Part shown: positions 22,732 to 31,604 of the stretch, piece by piece
How the letters are laid out: each line of letters starts with the position of its first letter
Numbering within the stretch: position 1 is the first letter of the stretch
Assembly: GCF_004358695.1 (NCBI RefSeq)
Contig: NZ_SNAA01000001.1
Location: 124,001 to 188,000 of the forward strand
DNA: 64,000 bases
From: Palleronia sediminis
GTDB taxonomy: Bacteria > Pseudomonadota > Alphaproteobacteria > Rhodobacterales > Rhodobacteraceae
Reading direction: 5' to 3'
The notes under the pieces: model-generated
What the model was told of the DNA's origin: nothing
The model's database searches: none
The model's input: only the letters and a program-made list of their open reading frames with translations
Translations under genes and position numbers: made by a program

Positions 22732-25026
22732 TCATGCCTCGTCCTCCTCCTGATAGACCCAGACGGAGGGGTTCTCGACGGGCAGGACGGCCCCGGTCTG
22801 CGGGCATTTGTAGTGGCTGGGCAGCGCCGGGATCAGCTCCGGCGTGACCTCGCCCGTGTCGGGATCGACGGTCTCGCCGCCCGTGCCGAACAGCATTCCC
22901 TCGACGCAGAGATAGCCGTATTTGCTCCGCTCCGCGGCCAGGCCGATGCGCGTGGCGGCAGGGCCGCGGATGAACTTCACCTTGCCCTTGGTGGCGAGAA
23001 CGCTGAGCCGGTCGTGGACGATGGTCCGCCCGCCGAGGCCGCCGGTATTCTCGAAGGCTTCGGAAAACTGGGCGAACGTATAGAGCTTGCCGCGCCGCGC
23101 CTCCTCGTAGAGCAGGCCGAGAATGACGTCGTTCTTGCGCATGCGCTCGGCGTCGTGCTTGGCGCCCACCTCGGCGCGCACGAGGCGCTCGTTCATCGGG
23201 TTGATCTCGACCCATTGGCCGCGCACCTTGTCGATCAGCTTCGTAGGCAGCGCCGGGCCGTTGCGCAGTTCGATCTCCAGCTTGCGCTCTGACGCGTCCT
23301 CGTCCGGGCGGTGCAGGATGAGGCCGGACGTGTAGAAGCCCCGCAGCGCGCTGGCGCCCGAAAGCGCGAGGAACGGATCCTCCTTCACCTGATGCTTGCT
23401 CAGCTTCTTGGTGTGGTGGATCAGGATGATCCCGCAGTCGGGGTTCACGTGGTCGCGAAGCACCTCGACCCGGTCCTTGAGGAAGAACATCATCGCGGCG
23501 TTGTCGTTCTCGCCACCGCCGTCAGGTCCGCCGTCGAACAGGTTGCGGATCGGGTCGATGCACAGGATGTCGACGGGCTCGGCCGGGAACGCCTGCTGGA
23601 TCGCCTGCGCGACCAGCGGGCTGCCACCCTCATCGAGGAGCAGTTTCAGCTTCGGCGTGACAACAAGATTTTCGCGGGCGGCGGCCATCACCTCGGGCGG
23701 CAGGCCAATCTGCTGCATGCGCTCGCGCAGATAATGGTACTGGATCTCGGCCTGCAGATAGAACACGCGCAGCGGCCGTGGCGGCGTGAAGCCAAGGAAC
23801 GGCACACCGGCAGCCATGTGCACGAGCCAGCTGATGACGAGATCGCTCTTGCCGACCTTGGGCGCGCCGCCGAGCACCAGCATGCCGCCCGGGGTGAGGA
23901 CGCGCGGGCCGATTATGTCGTCGGGCATCGGCGTGCCGTCGTCCAGCAGCGCGCCCAAGGTGAAGATGGCGATCTCCCTCGCCGCAGGAGCGCCGTCGTT
24001 CCGAATGAGCGGCGGGCCGTTCCTCGCGATGTGCAGCGACCAGAGCCGCTCGTATTCGACCCAGAGACGGTCTTCCGGCCAGCTCGGCCGGATCATCGCC
24101 GCGTTGTATTCGCCGATCGCGCGCCAGGCTTCCTCCCGGCTCATCCGCCCCTCGTGCGCCATGCGGACATAGTGTCCGATGGCCATGCTAACGCCTTCGA
24201 ACCGCGTCCAGGCGTCCTGGCCGCCCTCGCGGACCGGTGTGGTAAGGGCTGCGTCCACGCAGGGTTTCTCGCGCGGCTCGGCGGTCGCCATGCCGACGCC
24301 GGGCATGGGCGGCATCTCGCCCGCGCGCTCGAGCATGTCGGCCAGATCGAACTCGAGATCGCTGCCTTCACGGATCAGGACGAGCCGTTCCTGGCCGCCC
24401 TTGTGATAGACCGTGCCGGGGACGCGGATCGGCTGATGCGCCGAGCGGAAATGCAAGTCGCCGCCCACTTTCAGCGCGATCTCGCCGCGCAGCTGGCAGA
24501 GCCGGTCGAGATCAAGGCCCTCCGCGGGCTCGGTCAGCTTCCACCAGACATGGAGCTTCGTCGCCCCCTCCGGCGTCCGCCCGCCGCTCTCGACGATCAG
24601 GGTCGGCCTGCCGAGATGGAGGACGAGGTGATCGAGCTTGGCCGGGATGTCGCCCGCGTCCAGATCGACGACGACGCTCTGCATCTGCAGGACATCGGCG
24701 GCACGCGCCTGTCCGGTTTCCGCGACCGTACCGGGAATGACATAGACCGCCGCTCCCTCGCGCGCGCCCCAGGCGGCGAAGGTGGCGAGTTTGTCGGGCG
24801 CCGCGCCGTTCGCGTCGATCCAGATGTTGTGAGGCCGACCGTCCTTGCCCTGACCCTTGTCCACGAAGCCACGGACAGGGATCAGTCCCTCGGAATAGCC
24901 GAAGACCACGTCGACGAAGCGCGCGATCTGCGCGGGATCCGGTTCCACGGCGAAGGGATCGGGCAGCGGTGCCGCGTCGTTGAAATCCCGCCATGGATTG
25001 AAGTGGATGATCTTGTCGTCGCTCAT
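22732..25026 (-). CDS. phage replication protein: primase-like N-terminus plus RepA/DnaB-type ATPase
   Basis: A 764-aa protein from the ATG at 25026. The N-terminal half has primase/polymerase-like features (SVVVDLDAGDIPAKLDHLVL, TLIVESGGRTPEGATKLHVW, FRSAHQPIRVPGTVYHKGG). The second half holds a RecA-fold hexameric helicase-type ATPase: Walker A LGGAPKVGKSDLVISW, Walker B ILCIDPIRNLFDGG, and a sensor IILIHHTKKLSKHQ. A C-terminal winged-helix-like region follows. It is the likely replication initiator/helicase of the prophage. It overlaps the upstream nuclease gene by 4 bp, and the repeat cluster lies immediately beyond its stop. Confidence 0.85.
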   Translation of the reverse strand: MSDDKIIHFNPWRDFNDAAPLPDPFAVEPDPAQIARFVDVVFGYSEGLIPVRGFVDKGQGKDGRPHNIWIDANGAAPDKLATFAAWGAREGAAVYVIPGTVAETGQARAADVLQMQSVVVDLDAGDIPAKLDHLVLHLGRPTLIVESGGRTPEGATKLHVWWKLTEPAEGLDLDRLCQLRGEIALKVGGDLHFRSAHQPIRVPGTVYHKGGQERLVLIREGSDLEFDLADMLERAGEMPPMPGVGMATAEPREKPCVDAALTTPVREGGQDAWTRFEGVSMAIGHYVRMAHEGRMSREEAWRAIGEYNAAMIRPSWPEDRLWVEYERLWSLHIARNGPPLIRNDGAPAAREIAIFTLGALLDDGTPMPDDIIGPRVLTPGGMLVLGGAPKVGKSDLVISWLVHMAAGVPFLGFTPPRPLRVFYLQAEIQYHYLRERMQQIGLPPEVMAAARENLVVTPKLKLLLDEGGSPLVAQAIQQAFPAEPVDILCIDPIRNLFDGGPDGGGENDNAAMMFFLKDRVEVLRDHVNPDCGIILIHHTKKLSKHQVKEDPFLALSGASALRGFYTSGLILHRPDEDASERKLEIELRNGPALPTKLIDKVRGQWVEINPMNERLVRAEVGAKHDAERMRKNDVILGLLYEEARRGKLYTFAQFSEAFENTGGLGGRTIVHDRLSVLATKGKVKFIRGPAATRIGLAAERSKYGYLCVEGMLFGTGGETVDPDTGEVTPELIPALPSHYKCPQTGAVLPVENPSVWVYQEEDEA

Positions 25027-25790
25027 GCTGCCAACCCCCAGCACCGTTCGGCATGGGCGCAGAACCGGCATTCGAAGAAGTCGCGGCTGGCGGCGATGCG
25101 GGGCAGCAGCTCGCCCGCGTCGGTGGCCTGCAGGATCCGCACCGCGCGGTCGGACATGCGCTGCGCGAGATCGGCATCGAAGGCGACCTGCTCGTGATGC
25201 AGTTCGGCCGTGTCCTTGTTGATCGCCGTGAACAGTGCCGGGGCCGAGGAAATGCCCGGCACCGAGGGCTCCATGTAGGCCTGATAAATCGCGATCTGTG
25301 CGGCATAGACGGGCTTGGAGACGGCGACCCCGTCCTTGACGCAGGCCCGCCAGTTCTTCGCGTTCATCGTCTTGCATTCCCAGAGCGCCGGGGTGCGAAG
25401 ACCGAGCGCGGCCGGGGCGCCGGCGATGATCCCGTCGACATGGCCGCGGATGCGACCGCCCGCGACGGAAAAACCGAACTGCTCTCCATCAGGCCGGTTT
25501 CCCTTGCGGGTGTAGAGGTCGAGCCCCGCCGCCCGCAGCCAGCGGATCGCCAGATCCTCGAGCTGGTGACCGATCTCGAAGATCCGCAGAGTCTGCCCGC
25601 CGAAGTCCGAGCCCTCGTCCTTGGGCGCGCCTGCGAACTCGAACTGCAACGCGCGTTCGCAGGCATGTCCCAGACGGGACGCGCCGAGATAGGTCCGGGG
25701 CGGCGTGGCCTCCCGCTCGGCGATCAGCGCGGCGTCGACCAGCGCGTTGATCCGCTCGGTCATGGAGGGGCGCGGGTTGAAATCCAGCAT
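25023..25790 (-). CDS. Cas4/AddB-like PD-(D/E)XK nuclease with candidate Fe-S cysteines
   Basis: A 255-aa protein. Nuclease residues are visible as GHVDGIIAGAP (Asp) and LWECKTMNAKNW (E-x-K). One Cys near the N-terminus (RLGHACERALQFEF) and a C-terminal trio (FECRFCAHAERCWG) reproduce the four-cysteine arrangement that holds a 4Fe-4S cluster in Cas4 and AddB nucleases. In phages such proteins supply exonuclease activity for recombination, consistent with the Sak4-like ATPase and helicase nearby. It overlaps neighbours at both ends. Confidence 0.85.
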   Translation of the reverse strand: MLDFNPRPSMTERINALVDAALIAEREATPPRTYLGASRLGHACERALQFEFAGAPKDEGSDFGGQTLRIFEIGHQLEDLAIRWLRAAGLDLYTRKGNRPDGEQFGFSVAGGRIRGHVDGIIAGAPAALGLRTPALWECKTMNAKNWRACVKDGVAVSKPVYAAQIAIYQAYMEPSVPGISSAPALFTAINKDTAELHHEQVAFDADLAQRMSDRAVRILQATDAGELLPRIAASRDFFECRFCAHAERCWGLAA

Positions 25791-26218
25791 CAGAAAGGGA
25801 TCTCCGCCTCGGCGGCGATCTCCGCCATCTCGGCGCGGAACGCCTCGACGGTCAGGACGATCAGCCGGTGCATGTCGTTCTGGGTCAGCTGGCCCAGCGG
25901 GCGGTCCCAGCCGATCCGCTCCATCTCGGGCGCAAGCGCGCGCATCACGGCCGGCAGCGCCTGAGTTTCCTCTTCGGTGAAATCGACCATGCTCAGTCCT
26001 CTTTTCGCTTTGCGGGTGAAGGCCGCCTGGCAGCCCATGGAGCAGAACCAGCGGCGGTTGCGGGTTGGGCGCGGTCGGTGCGGATCGAACCAGCCGAAGC
26101 CGCGCGCGCGGGATGTGCAGACGGCGCAGAGCACCGGCCGCAGATGCCAGAGGCGATCACGGCCCGGTCGATCCGCAGCCGCTGCGGACGGGGGTGCGAT
26201 TTGCGCGACATGGCTCAC
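25790..26218 (-). CDS. DUF6511-like zinc-finger phage protein
   Basis: A 142-aa protein. The N-terminal half has a zinc-finger pattern: CAVCTSRARGFGWFDP then FCSMGCQAAFTRK (four Cys). The C-terminal half (SMVDFTEEETQALPAVMRAL, RLIVLTVEAFRAEMAEIA) matches the DUF6511 type domain seen next to phage replication genes. Start and stop overlap the flanking genes by 4 bp and 1 bp. The function is unknown; nucleic-acid binding is likely from the zinc motif. Confidence 0.75.
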   Translation of the reverse strand: MSHVAQIAPPSAAAADRPGRDRLWHLRPVLCAVCTSRARGFGWFDPHRPRPTRNRRWFCSMGCQAAFTRKAKRGLSMVDFTEEETQALPAVMRALAPEMERIGWDRPLGQLTQNDMHRLIVLTVEAFRAEMAEIAAEAEIPF

Positions 26219-27918
26219 GCGGCCCTCCCGATGTCCGGGCTGGCGCGGCCCACAAGTTGGCGAATCTCGCGCTTGTTGAAGCCGAAGGTCATCAGAGCGG
26301 AGGCGCGGTACCGCGTCAGGCCGAAGTCATGGCGGCATTCGGGTGGCAGATACTGGAGCTGCTTCTCGGTGGCGGCCTGTGTCAGCCATCCCTTCGACTT
26401 GAATGCGCTCTCATCGGTCTCGTGGGTGTTCAGCCAGTCATCCGCCTGCGCCAGGCAGACCGGGCGTTCGCCCACCCCCAGCAAACGCGGCGTCTGGCCC
26501 TTGCCGCCGCCAACAGCGTGCCAGCGACCATCGAGGAAAAAGATGCCACCCCAGGCACTGAACCCGTTGGCCATCAGCGCCGCATCGTCGCCGAAGAGAT
26601 CGACCCACGCGAAGCTGGACCGCTTCAGCAGGTCGATCTCGGTCATCATGAAGCCCGACAGCGGCGCGGCGGCCCCGCCTTCTCCCGCATCCAGATCCTC
26701 GCGCGGGAACGCCTCGCCGCAGAGCGGGCATTCGGTGGCGGCCAGCGGGATCTCCGCCTCGCAGGCAGGACAGGTCTTGGTCGGCGCCTCGCCGGTTTCG
26801 GTCTTGCCGTCCAGATCGACATCCTGTTCCAGCGTGCCGTGGAGCAGGCTCGAGGTGCCGAAATCCAGCACGACGCAGTCGGTCTTGACGATGCCGGGGT
26901 GTTCCTCGGGATCGACGGTGCGCAGGCCGCGCCCGACCATCTGGATCATCGTGGACTTGTAGGAACTGGGGCGCAGCAGCACGACGCAGGAGGTGGGCGG
27001 GTGGTCCCAGCCTTCGGTCAGCACCGCCACATTGACGACCACGCGGATGTCCCCCGCGGCATAGTCGGCGAGGATCGCCTTGCGGGTCTCGGCCGCCAGA
27101 TCGCCGTGGATCAGCGCGGCGGAAACGCCCGCCGCCCTGAACGCCTCGGTGACGTGCTCGGCGTGCGCGACGGTGGAGCAGAACACCACGGTCTGCCGGT
27201 CGCCCGCCTTTTCCTTCCAGTGGCGGATCACCTCGTCGGTGACGGGGGCGCGGTCCATGATGCCCGCCACCTCCGCCATGTCGAAATCCGACATCGTCTT
27301 GCGGACCGAGCGGAGCTCGTCCTGCACACCCACGTCGATGACGAAGGTGCGCGGCGGCACCAGATGGCCCGAGGCGATCAGTTCGCCCAGCCGCACCTGA
27401 TCGGCGACATTGTCGAAAACCTCGCGCAGGCCCTTCCTGTCGCCACGGTTCGGCGTCGCCGTGACCCCGAAGATGCGGGCGTCGGGATTGGCTTCGCGCA
27501 CCCGGTCGATGATGCGGCGGTAGCTGTCGGCGACGGCATGGTGCGCCTCGTCGACAACCAGCAGGTCGAGGCGCGGCATGTCGGCCAGATTCGATGCCCG
27601 CGCCAGCGTCGGCACCATGGCGAAGGCGACCTGGCCGCCCCAGGATTTCTCCGTGGCGTCGATGACCGATGTGGCGACGCCCGGAACCACGCGCTGGAAC
27701 TTGGCGCGGTTCTGCGCCGTCAGCTCGTCGCGATGCGCCAGCACGCAGGCCTTGGCCCCCGAATTCCTTGACATGCCGCCGATCATCTCGCCGGTGACCG
27801 CCGAGAGCATGATGGTCTTGCCCGCACCGGTGGGCGCCACGCCCAGCGTGTTGCCGCGGGAGGCGAGCGCAGCAACGCTGCGCTCGACGAAGGTCTTCTG
27901 GCGGGGGCGCAGGCGCAT
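26215..27918 (-). CDS. SF2 DEAD/DEAH-box helicase with C-terminal zinc ribbon
   Basis: A 567-aa protein: Walker A GVAPTGAGKTIMLSAV (about residues 26-40), DEAH box LLVVDEAHHAVADS, motif III FGVTATPNRGD, and motif VI QMVGRGLRTVDPEEHPG. A Cys-pair zinc ribbon (CPACEAEIPLAATECPLCGE) follows the helicase core, and a C-terminal extension of about 150 residues ends ASPDIGRAA. It is related to the RecG/UvsW-like phage helicases that remodel forks and recombination intermediates. It lies in the replication/recombination block. Confidence 0.92.
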   Translation of the reverse strand: MRLRPRQKTFVERSVAALASRGNTLGVAPTGAGKTIMLSAVTGEMIGGMSRNSGAKACVLAHRDELTAQNRAKFQRVVPGVATSVIDATEKSWGGQVAFAMVPTLARASNLADMPRLDLLVVDEAHHAVADSYRRIIDRVREANPDARIFGVTATPNRGDRKGLREVFDNVADQVRLGELIASGHLVPPRTFVIDVGVQDELRSVRKTMSDFDMAEVAGIMDRAPVTDEVIRHWKEKAGDRQTVVFCSTVAHAEHVTEAFRAAGVSAALIHGDLAAETRKAILADYAAGDIRVVVNVAVLTEGWDHPPTSCVVLLRPSSYKSTMIQMVGRGLRTVDPEEHPGIVKTDCVVLDFGTSSLLHGTLEQDVDLDGKTETGEAPTKTCPACEAEIPLAATECPLCGEAFPREDLDAGEGGAAAPLSGFMMTEIDLLKRSSFAWVDLFGDDAALMANGFSAWGGIFFLDGRWHAVGGGKGQTPRLLGVGERPVCLAQADDWLNTHETDESAFKSKGWLTQAATEKQLQYLPPECRHDFGLTRYRASALMTFGFNKREIRQLVGRASPDIGRAA

Positions 27919-27932
27919 GGCCGATCTCCCCC

Positions 27933-28562
27933 TTACTGCGCCCAGCTCGGCCGACCGGCGAACCCGGGGGCGGACGCGGGCTGGCCGGGCTGATGTGCCG
28001 GTGCCGCAGGGGCGGTCTGCTGCGGGACATGCCCGGCTGCACCGTGTCCGCCGAACTGCAGCGGTGCCGTCCTCATGACCTGAGCATAGTCACGATGATC
28101 CGGCGTGACCGCGCTGCGGATCTCGTTCTTGTCGTCGCCGCTGGCGTCGGTGCCGATGTCGATGCGGGCGATGAACTCGATCCCGTCGAGATCGGCGAAG
28201 CCGTTGATCCGCCGCGCCGCCTGCGCCTCGGCCGACATGTCCTTGTCGGAAATCCCGCGGGCCGAGTTCAGCATTCCGCGCACGAGGCTGCGGCCCATGT
28301 TGGCCCAGTCGGGCCCCTTCGGGCTGTAGAGCCCGATCAGGGTGAAGATCTTGCGCCGGGCGTACTGCCCCTCGGTCACCGTGAACTCGCCGTTCAGATA
28401 GACCGCGCCGGTCGAGCCGCGCGTGGCATAGCCGCCGGTCCAGCCCTGCGAGGCATCGTCGAAACCGCCCGGGCGGATCGTCAGACGCACCTTGGCCAGC
28501 GTGCCCTTCGGGATCAGGTTGGTGTTGCTCTGCGCGTCGTTGAAATCGTTCCAGGAACCCAT
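27933..28562 (-). CDS. conserved phage protein, candidate ssDNA-binding partner of the Sak4-like ATPase
   Basis: A 209-aa protein (MGSWNDFNDAQSNTNLIPKG) with a beta-rich core (LAKVRLTIRPGG, AVYLNGEFTVTEGQYARRKI), an ISDKDMSAEAQAARRINGFA segment, and a disordered Gly/Pro/Ala/Gln-rich C-terminus ending in W-A-Q. A beta-barrel core plus a flexible tail with a short terminal motif resembles phage single-strand binding proteins (DUF669-like neighbours of RecA-fold recombinases). This is context-based inference; the family assignment is not certain. Confidence 0.65.
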   Translation of the reverse strand: MGSWNDFNDAQSNTNLIPKGTLAKVRLTIRPGGFDDASQGWTGGYATRGSTGAVYLNGEFTVTEGQYARRKIFTLIGLYSPKGPDWANMGRSLVRGMLNSARGISDKDMSAEAQAARRINGFADLDGIEFIARIDIGTDASGDDKNEIRSAVTPDHRDYAQVMRTAPLQFGGHGAAGHVPQQTAPAAPAHQPGQPASAPGFAGRPSWAQ

Positions 28563-28581
28563 GGGGAACCTCCTTTTCTGA

Positions 28582-29460
28582 TCAGGATTGCGGTTGGGAT
28601 TGGGCGTCAGCCGCCGGATCGGCGGGTGGCGGGGTGTAGGTCAGGCGCTTGGACGCTGGCGCGACAGGGGCGCGGATCTTCGTCATCAGGCGGCCGAGAT
28701 GAGGCTCCTCGACCTGATCCAGCCGACCGGAGCGGTCCTTGGCCGGAAAGCCCCAGGGGTTGATCGTGTGGCAGACGAAGGCGCGATAGGGATCGCCGTC
28801 GGCCTTCAACTCCGCCATGGTGATCACCTCATCGACGATCCCCGGCAGCTCCAACCCGGTCTTCGAGCCGTCGATCTGCGGCTGGAACACCTTGCGGTTG
28901 AAGTCGTCGAGCTTCTCGTCGAGGATTCCGACGAACCAGACGTTCTTCGCCCGCGTGTGCTGGAGATGCGTGAGCCAGCCGATCATTTCGCGGCCATGGA
29001 GCCCGTAGGCCCCGCGCACATCCGGCTTGCCGGTCTTCTCCGACAGCGCCTCGGGCTGGCCCTTGCACCAGCCGAAGCACAGCCGCCCCGCCACGGTGAT
29101 CGAATCCACGAAGATCGTGTCGTAGCGGTCGAGCGCTGCCGGATCGCCGAAGCGGTCGCAGACTGCCCTGTAGTGCGCCGGGCTGTAGGGCTGCTCGTCG
29201 CGCAGCGCCGGGTTTGGTCCGCCGATGAACACCGCGAAATCCCGGCATTCCGTCCAGGTTCGCGGCCGGATGCTGTCGCCCGCCCAGCCCTCGATGGCGA
29301 GATCGCCCGCCTCGAGATCAATGAACAGGGTCGTCGATGCGTTCAGGGTCCAGAGCAGCGAGGTCTTCCCGATGCCGGATTTGCCGAAGATGCAGCCCTT
29401 GATCCCACGCGGCTCGGCCAGCCGCTGGTCGGCGCTGATGATCGGAAGGCCGCCGGTCAT
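28582..29460 (-). CDS. Sak4-like RecA-fold recombination ATPase
   Basis: A 292-aa protein from the ATG at 29460. The P-loop is GCIFGKSGIGKTSLLWTLN, followed by the strand LFIDLEAGDLAIEGW and Walker B YDTIFVDSITVAG. Phage proteins with this short single RecA core (Sak4 or AAA_24 type) mediate strand annealing with an SSB-like partner. The C-terminus is Pro/Ala/Gln-rich. It overlaps the upstream gene by 4 bp and is followed by the candidate ssDNA-binding protein gene. Confidence 0.85.
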   Translation of the reverse strand: MTGGLPIISADQRLAEPRGIKGCIFGKSGIGKTSLLWTLNASTTLFIDLEAGDLAIEGWAGDSIRPRTWTECRDFAVFIGGPNPALRDEQPYSPAHYRAVCDRFGDPAALDRYDTIFVDSITVAGRLCFGWCKGQPEALSEKTGKPDVRGAYGLHGREMIGWLTHLQHTRAKNVWFVGILDEKLDDFNRKVFQPQIDGSKTGLELPGIVDEVITMAELKADGDPYRAFVCHTINPWGFPAKDRSGRLDQVEEPHLGRLMTKIRAPVAPASKRLTYTPPPADPAADAQSQPQS

Positions 29461-29939
29461 GCCAGCACCTCCTGACGCGCCTGCGCTGCATCCGGGTCGT
29501 TGCTGGTCACGGCCGCGAAGAGCGCATCGAGACGATCCGCCTCGTCGAGGCATTCCTTGCCCTTGCGGCGCATGAAACGCCGCGCGTCATCGAGCAGCTC
29601 GGGCTCGGCGATGAGGTGCGGGATGGCGACGTATTCCGCGGCGGACTCGACAAAGTAGGACTTCGAGCGCAGATCCTTCACCAGCGGCGCGAAGGACTCG
29701 CACACGTCCGCGAAATCGGCCTGGCCCACAGCATCGTCCTGCGTGCGCAGGATCCGCTTCACCTCGGTGATGATGCCGGTCCGCAGCATCCGCAGCGCAC
29801 CTTCCTGCCGCGCCTGGCTGCAGGTCAGCGGGAAGGCATCCTCCATCATGTCATCGGCGATTTTCGGGGCGTTGTTGCCAAGCTGCGAGGCAACCTCCCA
29901 GACACGTTCGGCAAATGCCGCCGACTGGCTATCGAGCAT
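29457..29939 (-). CDS. conserved phage protein of unknown function (160 aa)
   Basis: The product opens MLDSQSAAFAERVWEVASQL and is helix-rich (EVKRILRTQDDAVGQADFAD, ARRFMRRKGKECLDEADRLD). No family is recognised. It is coupled to the Sak4-like gene (4-bp overlap downstream) and overlaps the upstream gene by 11 bp, which supports its reality. Confidence 0.75.
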   Translation of the reverse strand: MLDSQSAAFAERVWEVASQLGNNAPKIADDMMEDAFPLTCSQARQEGALRMLRTGIITEVKRILRTQDDAVGQADFADVCESFAPLVKDLRSKSYFVESAAEYVAIPHLIAEPELLDDARRFMRRKGKECLDEADRLDALFAAVTSNDPDAAQARQEVLA

Positions 29940-30699
29940 CGAACCACTCCTTGATTGTCGTGAAAGCTGCAGACCCCTCGGCGATGGCCGTGGCATCGAG
30001 GTCGTGAAACGGGGTGTCCCTGGCCTCACGCATGCCCTTGCGGGCAAGGGCGAGGTTCTCGTCCGAGGCCCATTCGGCAAAGGCGCGGAACGTGCCGGTG
30101 ACATGCCGCCACGCTGCCTGCTCGGGCGTCGGCGGGACGTAGAGGGGATTTCGCCGGCTGGCGGACCGCTGCGGGCGGAGCCCGCGCATTGCGGCGTCCA
30201 CCACCATCTTGCGCAGGGCCGCGCGTGTCGGTTCCTCACCGCGTTCGAGGCGGTCATCGAGGGCGCGACGAACGACGCCGGGGTCAGCGGCTTCGGCGTC
30301 TCTGATCTGACGGGCCTCGTGGATCTCGTCGCGGCGCAAGCCGAGGTCGGCGGCGGTAGCAGGTGCGTTGTCATCTCCAACGCAGGTCCGCGAGCGCCCC
30401 ATGACCTCGCCCCGCGCCTGCGCGGCATCGTATTCGTCGGCCAGCCGACGCTTGGCGCGGGCCTCGATCTCGAGCGCGTGGGCCTGCGCGCGATGCGCTG
30501 CCGCGACGAGATCGTCATGGGCGCTCTTGGCGCGCTGCAGCCGGGCGGCGCGTTTCGCCACGTCGTAGGCCAGCCCGGCGACCTCGCGCGCCTCGAGCAC
30601 CTCGGCGGCGGTCTTCGCGCCTGAGAGCATGCTGGCCGCGCGGTCGATCAGGCTGGGCAGATCCTGAGATTGGGTCGATATCGGGGCGAGCGCCGTCAT
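29929..30699 (-). CDS. conserved phage protein, helix-rich (256 aa)
   Basis: From the ATG at 30699 the protein has a long charged helix (about residues 40-95, VAKRAARLQRAKSAHDDLVA), then ATAADLGLRRDEIHEARQIR, which resembles helix-turn-helix segments of ParB-type or replication accessory proteins, and a C-terminal domain with PPTPEQAAWRHVTGTFRAFA. The exact function is unknown. It overlaps both flanking genes. Confidence 0.7.
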   Translation of the reverse strand: MTALAPISTQSQDLPSLIDRAASMLSGAKTAAEVLEAREVAGLAYDVAKRAARLQRAKSAHDDLVAAAHRAQAHALEIEARAKRRLADEYDAAQARGEVMGRSRTCVGDDNAPATAADLGLRRDEIHEARQIRDAEAADPGVVRRALDDRLERGEEPTRAALRKMVVDAAMRGLRPQRSASRRNPLYVPPTPEQAAWRHVTGTFRAFAEWASDENLALARKGMREARDTPFHDLDATAIAEGSAAFTTIKEWFDAR

Positions 30700-31229
30700 T
30701 GATCGCCCCCCTGCGGGACGATCTCGATCTTCAGCGTGCCGGGACGGACGGTGCGCGCGGGCTCGAAACCGGCACGGATCGCATCGGGCCAGGCGGCGTA
30801 TTTGCGCTCGGGCACCTTGAACGCGATGTCGACATACTGCGCGGGATCGTCCCCGGCGGCGGTGATGCGCTCGACCATGGCGGCGAGGCGATCCTGATCC
30901 CAATCGACCCGTTTCGGCAGATCGGCGACCACGGTGAAATCGCCGTCGTCGAAGCGGATCGTGCCAGTATCCTTGCCCGCAGCCTGCCGCTCCTCGGCGG
31001 CGCGGGTGGCGTAGCGGACGGTCAGCGCACCATCGAGGCGGGCCTTCGCGGCCTTGGTCCGCGCCATGCGCTCGTCGATCTCGCGCTGCAGGATGGCCAA
31101 CAACTCGACGGGCAACTGCGCGATGTCCTGCAGGCCGAGGCCCGGCAGGTCGTCGACGGTGGGGGTGTTCGCGGGGAACGGCATGTAAGGGTCTCCATGA
31201 TCGGGAAAAATGGATTGGAAGGCGGTCAT
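30696..31229 (-). CDS. conserved phage protein of unknown function (177 aa)
   Basis: Starts at the ATG 31229 (a GTG at 31232 is an alternative), overlapping the upstream stop by TGATG. Product features: a disordered N-terminus (FPANTPTVDDLPGLGLQDIA), a helix LPVELLAILQREIDERMART, then beta strands GTIRFDDGDFTVVADLPKRV and YVDIAFKVPERKYAAWPDAI. Members of this type occur in Rhodobacter-group prophage early operons. The function is unknown. Confidence 0.7.
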   Translation of the reverse strand: MTAFQSIFPDHGDPYMPFPANTPTVDDLPGLGLQDIAQLPVELLAILQREIDERMARTKAAKARLDGALTVRYATRAAEERQAAGKDTGTIRFDDGDFTVVADLPKRVDWDQDRLAAMVERITAAGDDPAQYVDIAFKVPERKYAAWPDAIRAGFEPARTVRPGTLKIEIVPQGGDQ

Positions 31230-31582
31230 CACGCGGCCTCCTGCTCAGCCAGCAGGAGCGCGGACAGCGAGACGGCTGCGGCCTTCGGTTTGGGGCGGGC
31301 GACGGCGATGTAGGCGAACTGGTCGGGGCCCGTGCGCTCCTGCACCAGGTGCACGAGGCCCTGTTCGGCGGCCCAGAAGGCGCGCGACCCGAGCCGTGCC
31401 AGTTCCGCGCGCTGCTGATCCGGCAACCGGGCGAACATCGGGAAGATGTCGAGAACCAGAAAGCCGCGATGGTATTCGAGCCGGTCGCCCGGCACGGCCT
31501 GCGCCACCCAGGCGCAGAACTCGATCTCGGTGAGCGCTCGGCGGGCGCGGACCGTGATGAAGGGGGTGGTGCCCATGAACAT
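31229..31582 (-). CDS. small conserved phage protein (117 aa)
   Basis: The product opens MFMGTTPFITVRARRALTEI and contains WVAQAVPGDRLEYHRGFLVL and VHLVQERTGPDQFAYIAVAR. The second part resembles a small winged-helix fold (helix, then a strand-turn-strand with Tyr and Ile). No named family is assigned. It stops where the next gene starts and lies 22 nt downstream of the sigma-like gene. Confidence 0.7.
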   Translation of the reverse strand: MFMGTTPFITVRARRALTEIEFCAWVAQAVPGDRLEYHRGFLVLDIFPMFARLPDQQRAELARLGSRAFWAAEQGLVHLVQERTGPDQFAYIAVARPKPKAAAVSLSALLLAEQEAA

Positions 31583-31604
31583 GATCTCCTCCTTTCGCCT
31601 CTAC

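Noticed and set aside
22441-22735. CRISPR array
   Set aside because: The 9-bp repeats are too short, irregularly spaced and in both orientations; no cas genes are nearby (the Cas4-like nuclease is of phage type).
23311-25197. Plus-strand open frame of 628 codons
   Set aside because: Antisense shadow of the replication ATPase gene; no motif, ribosome-binding site or protein-like composition.
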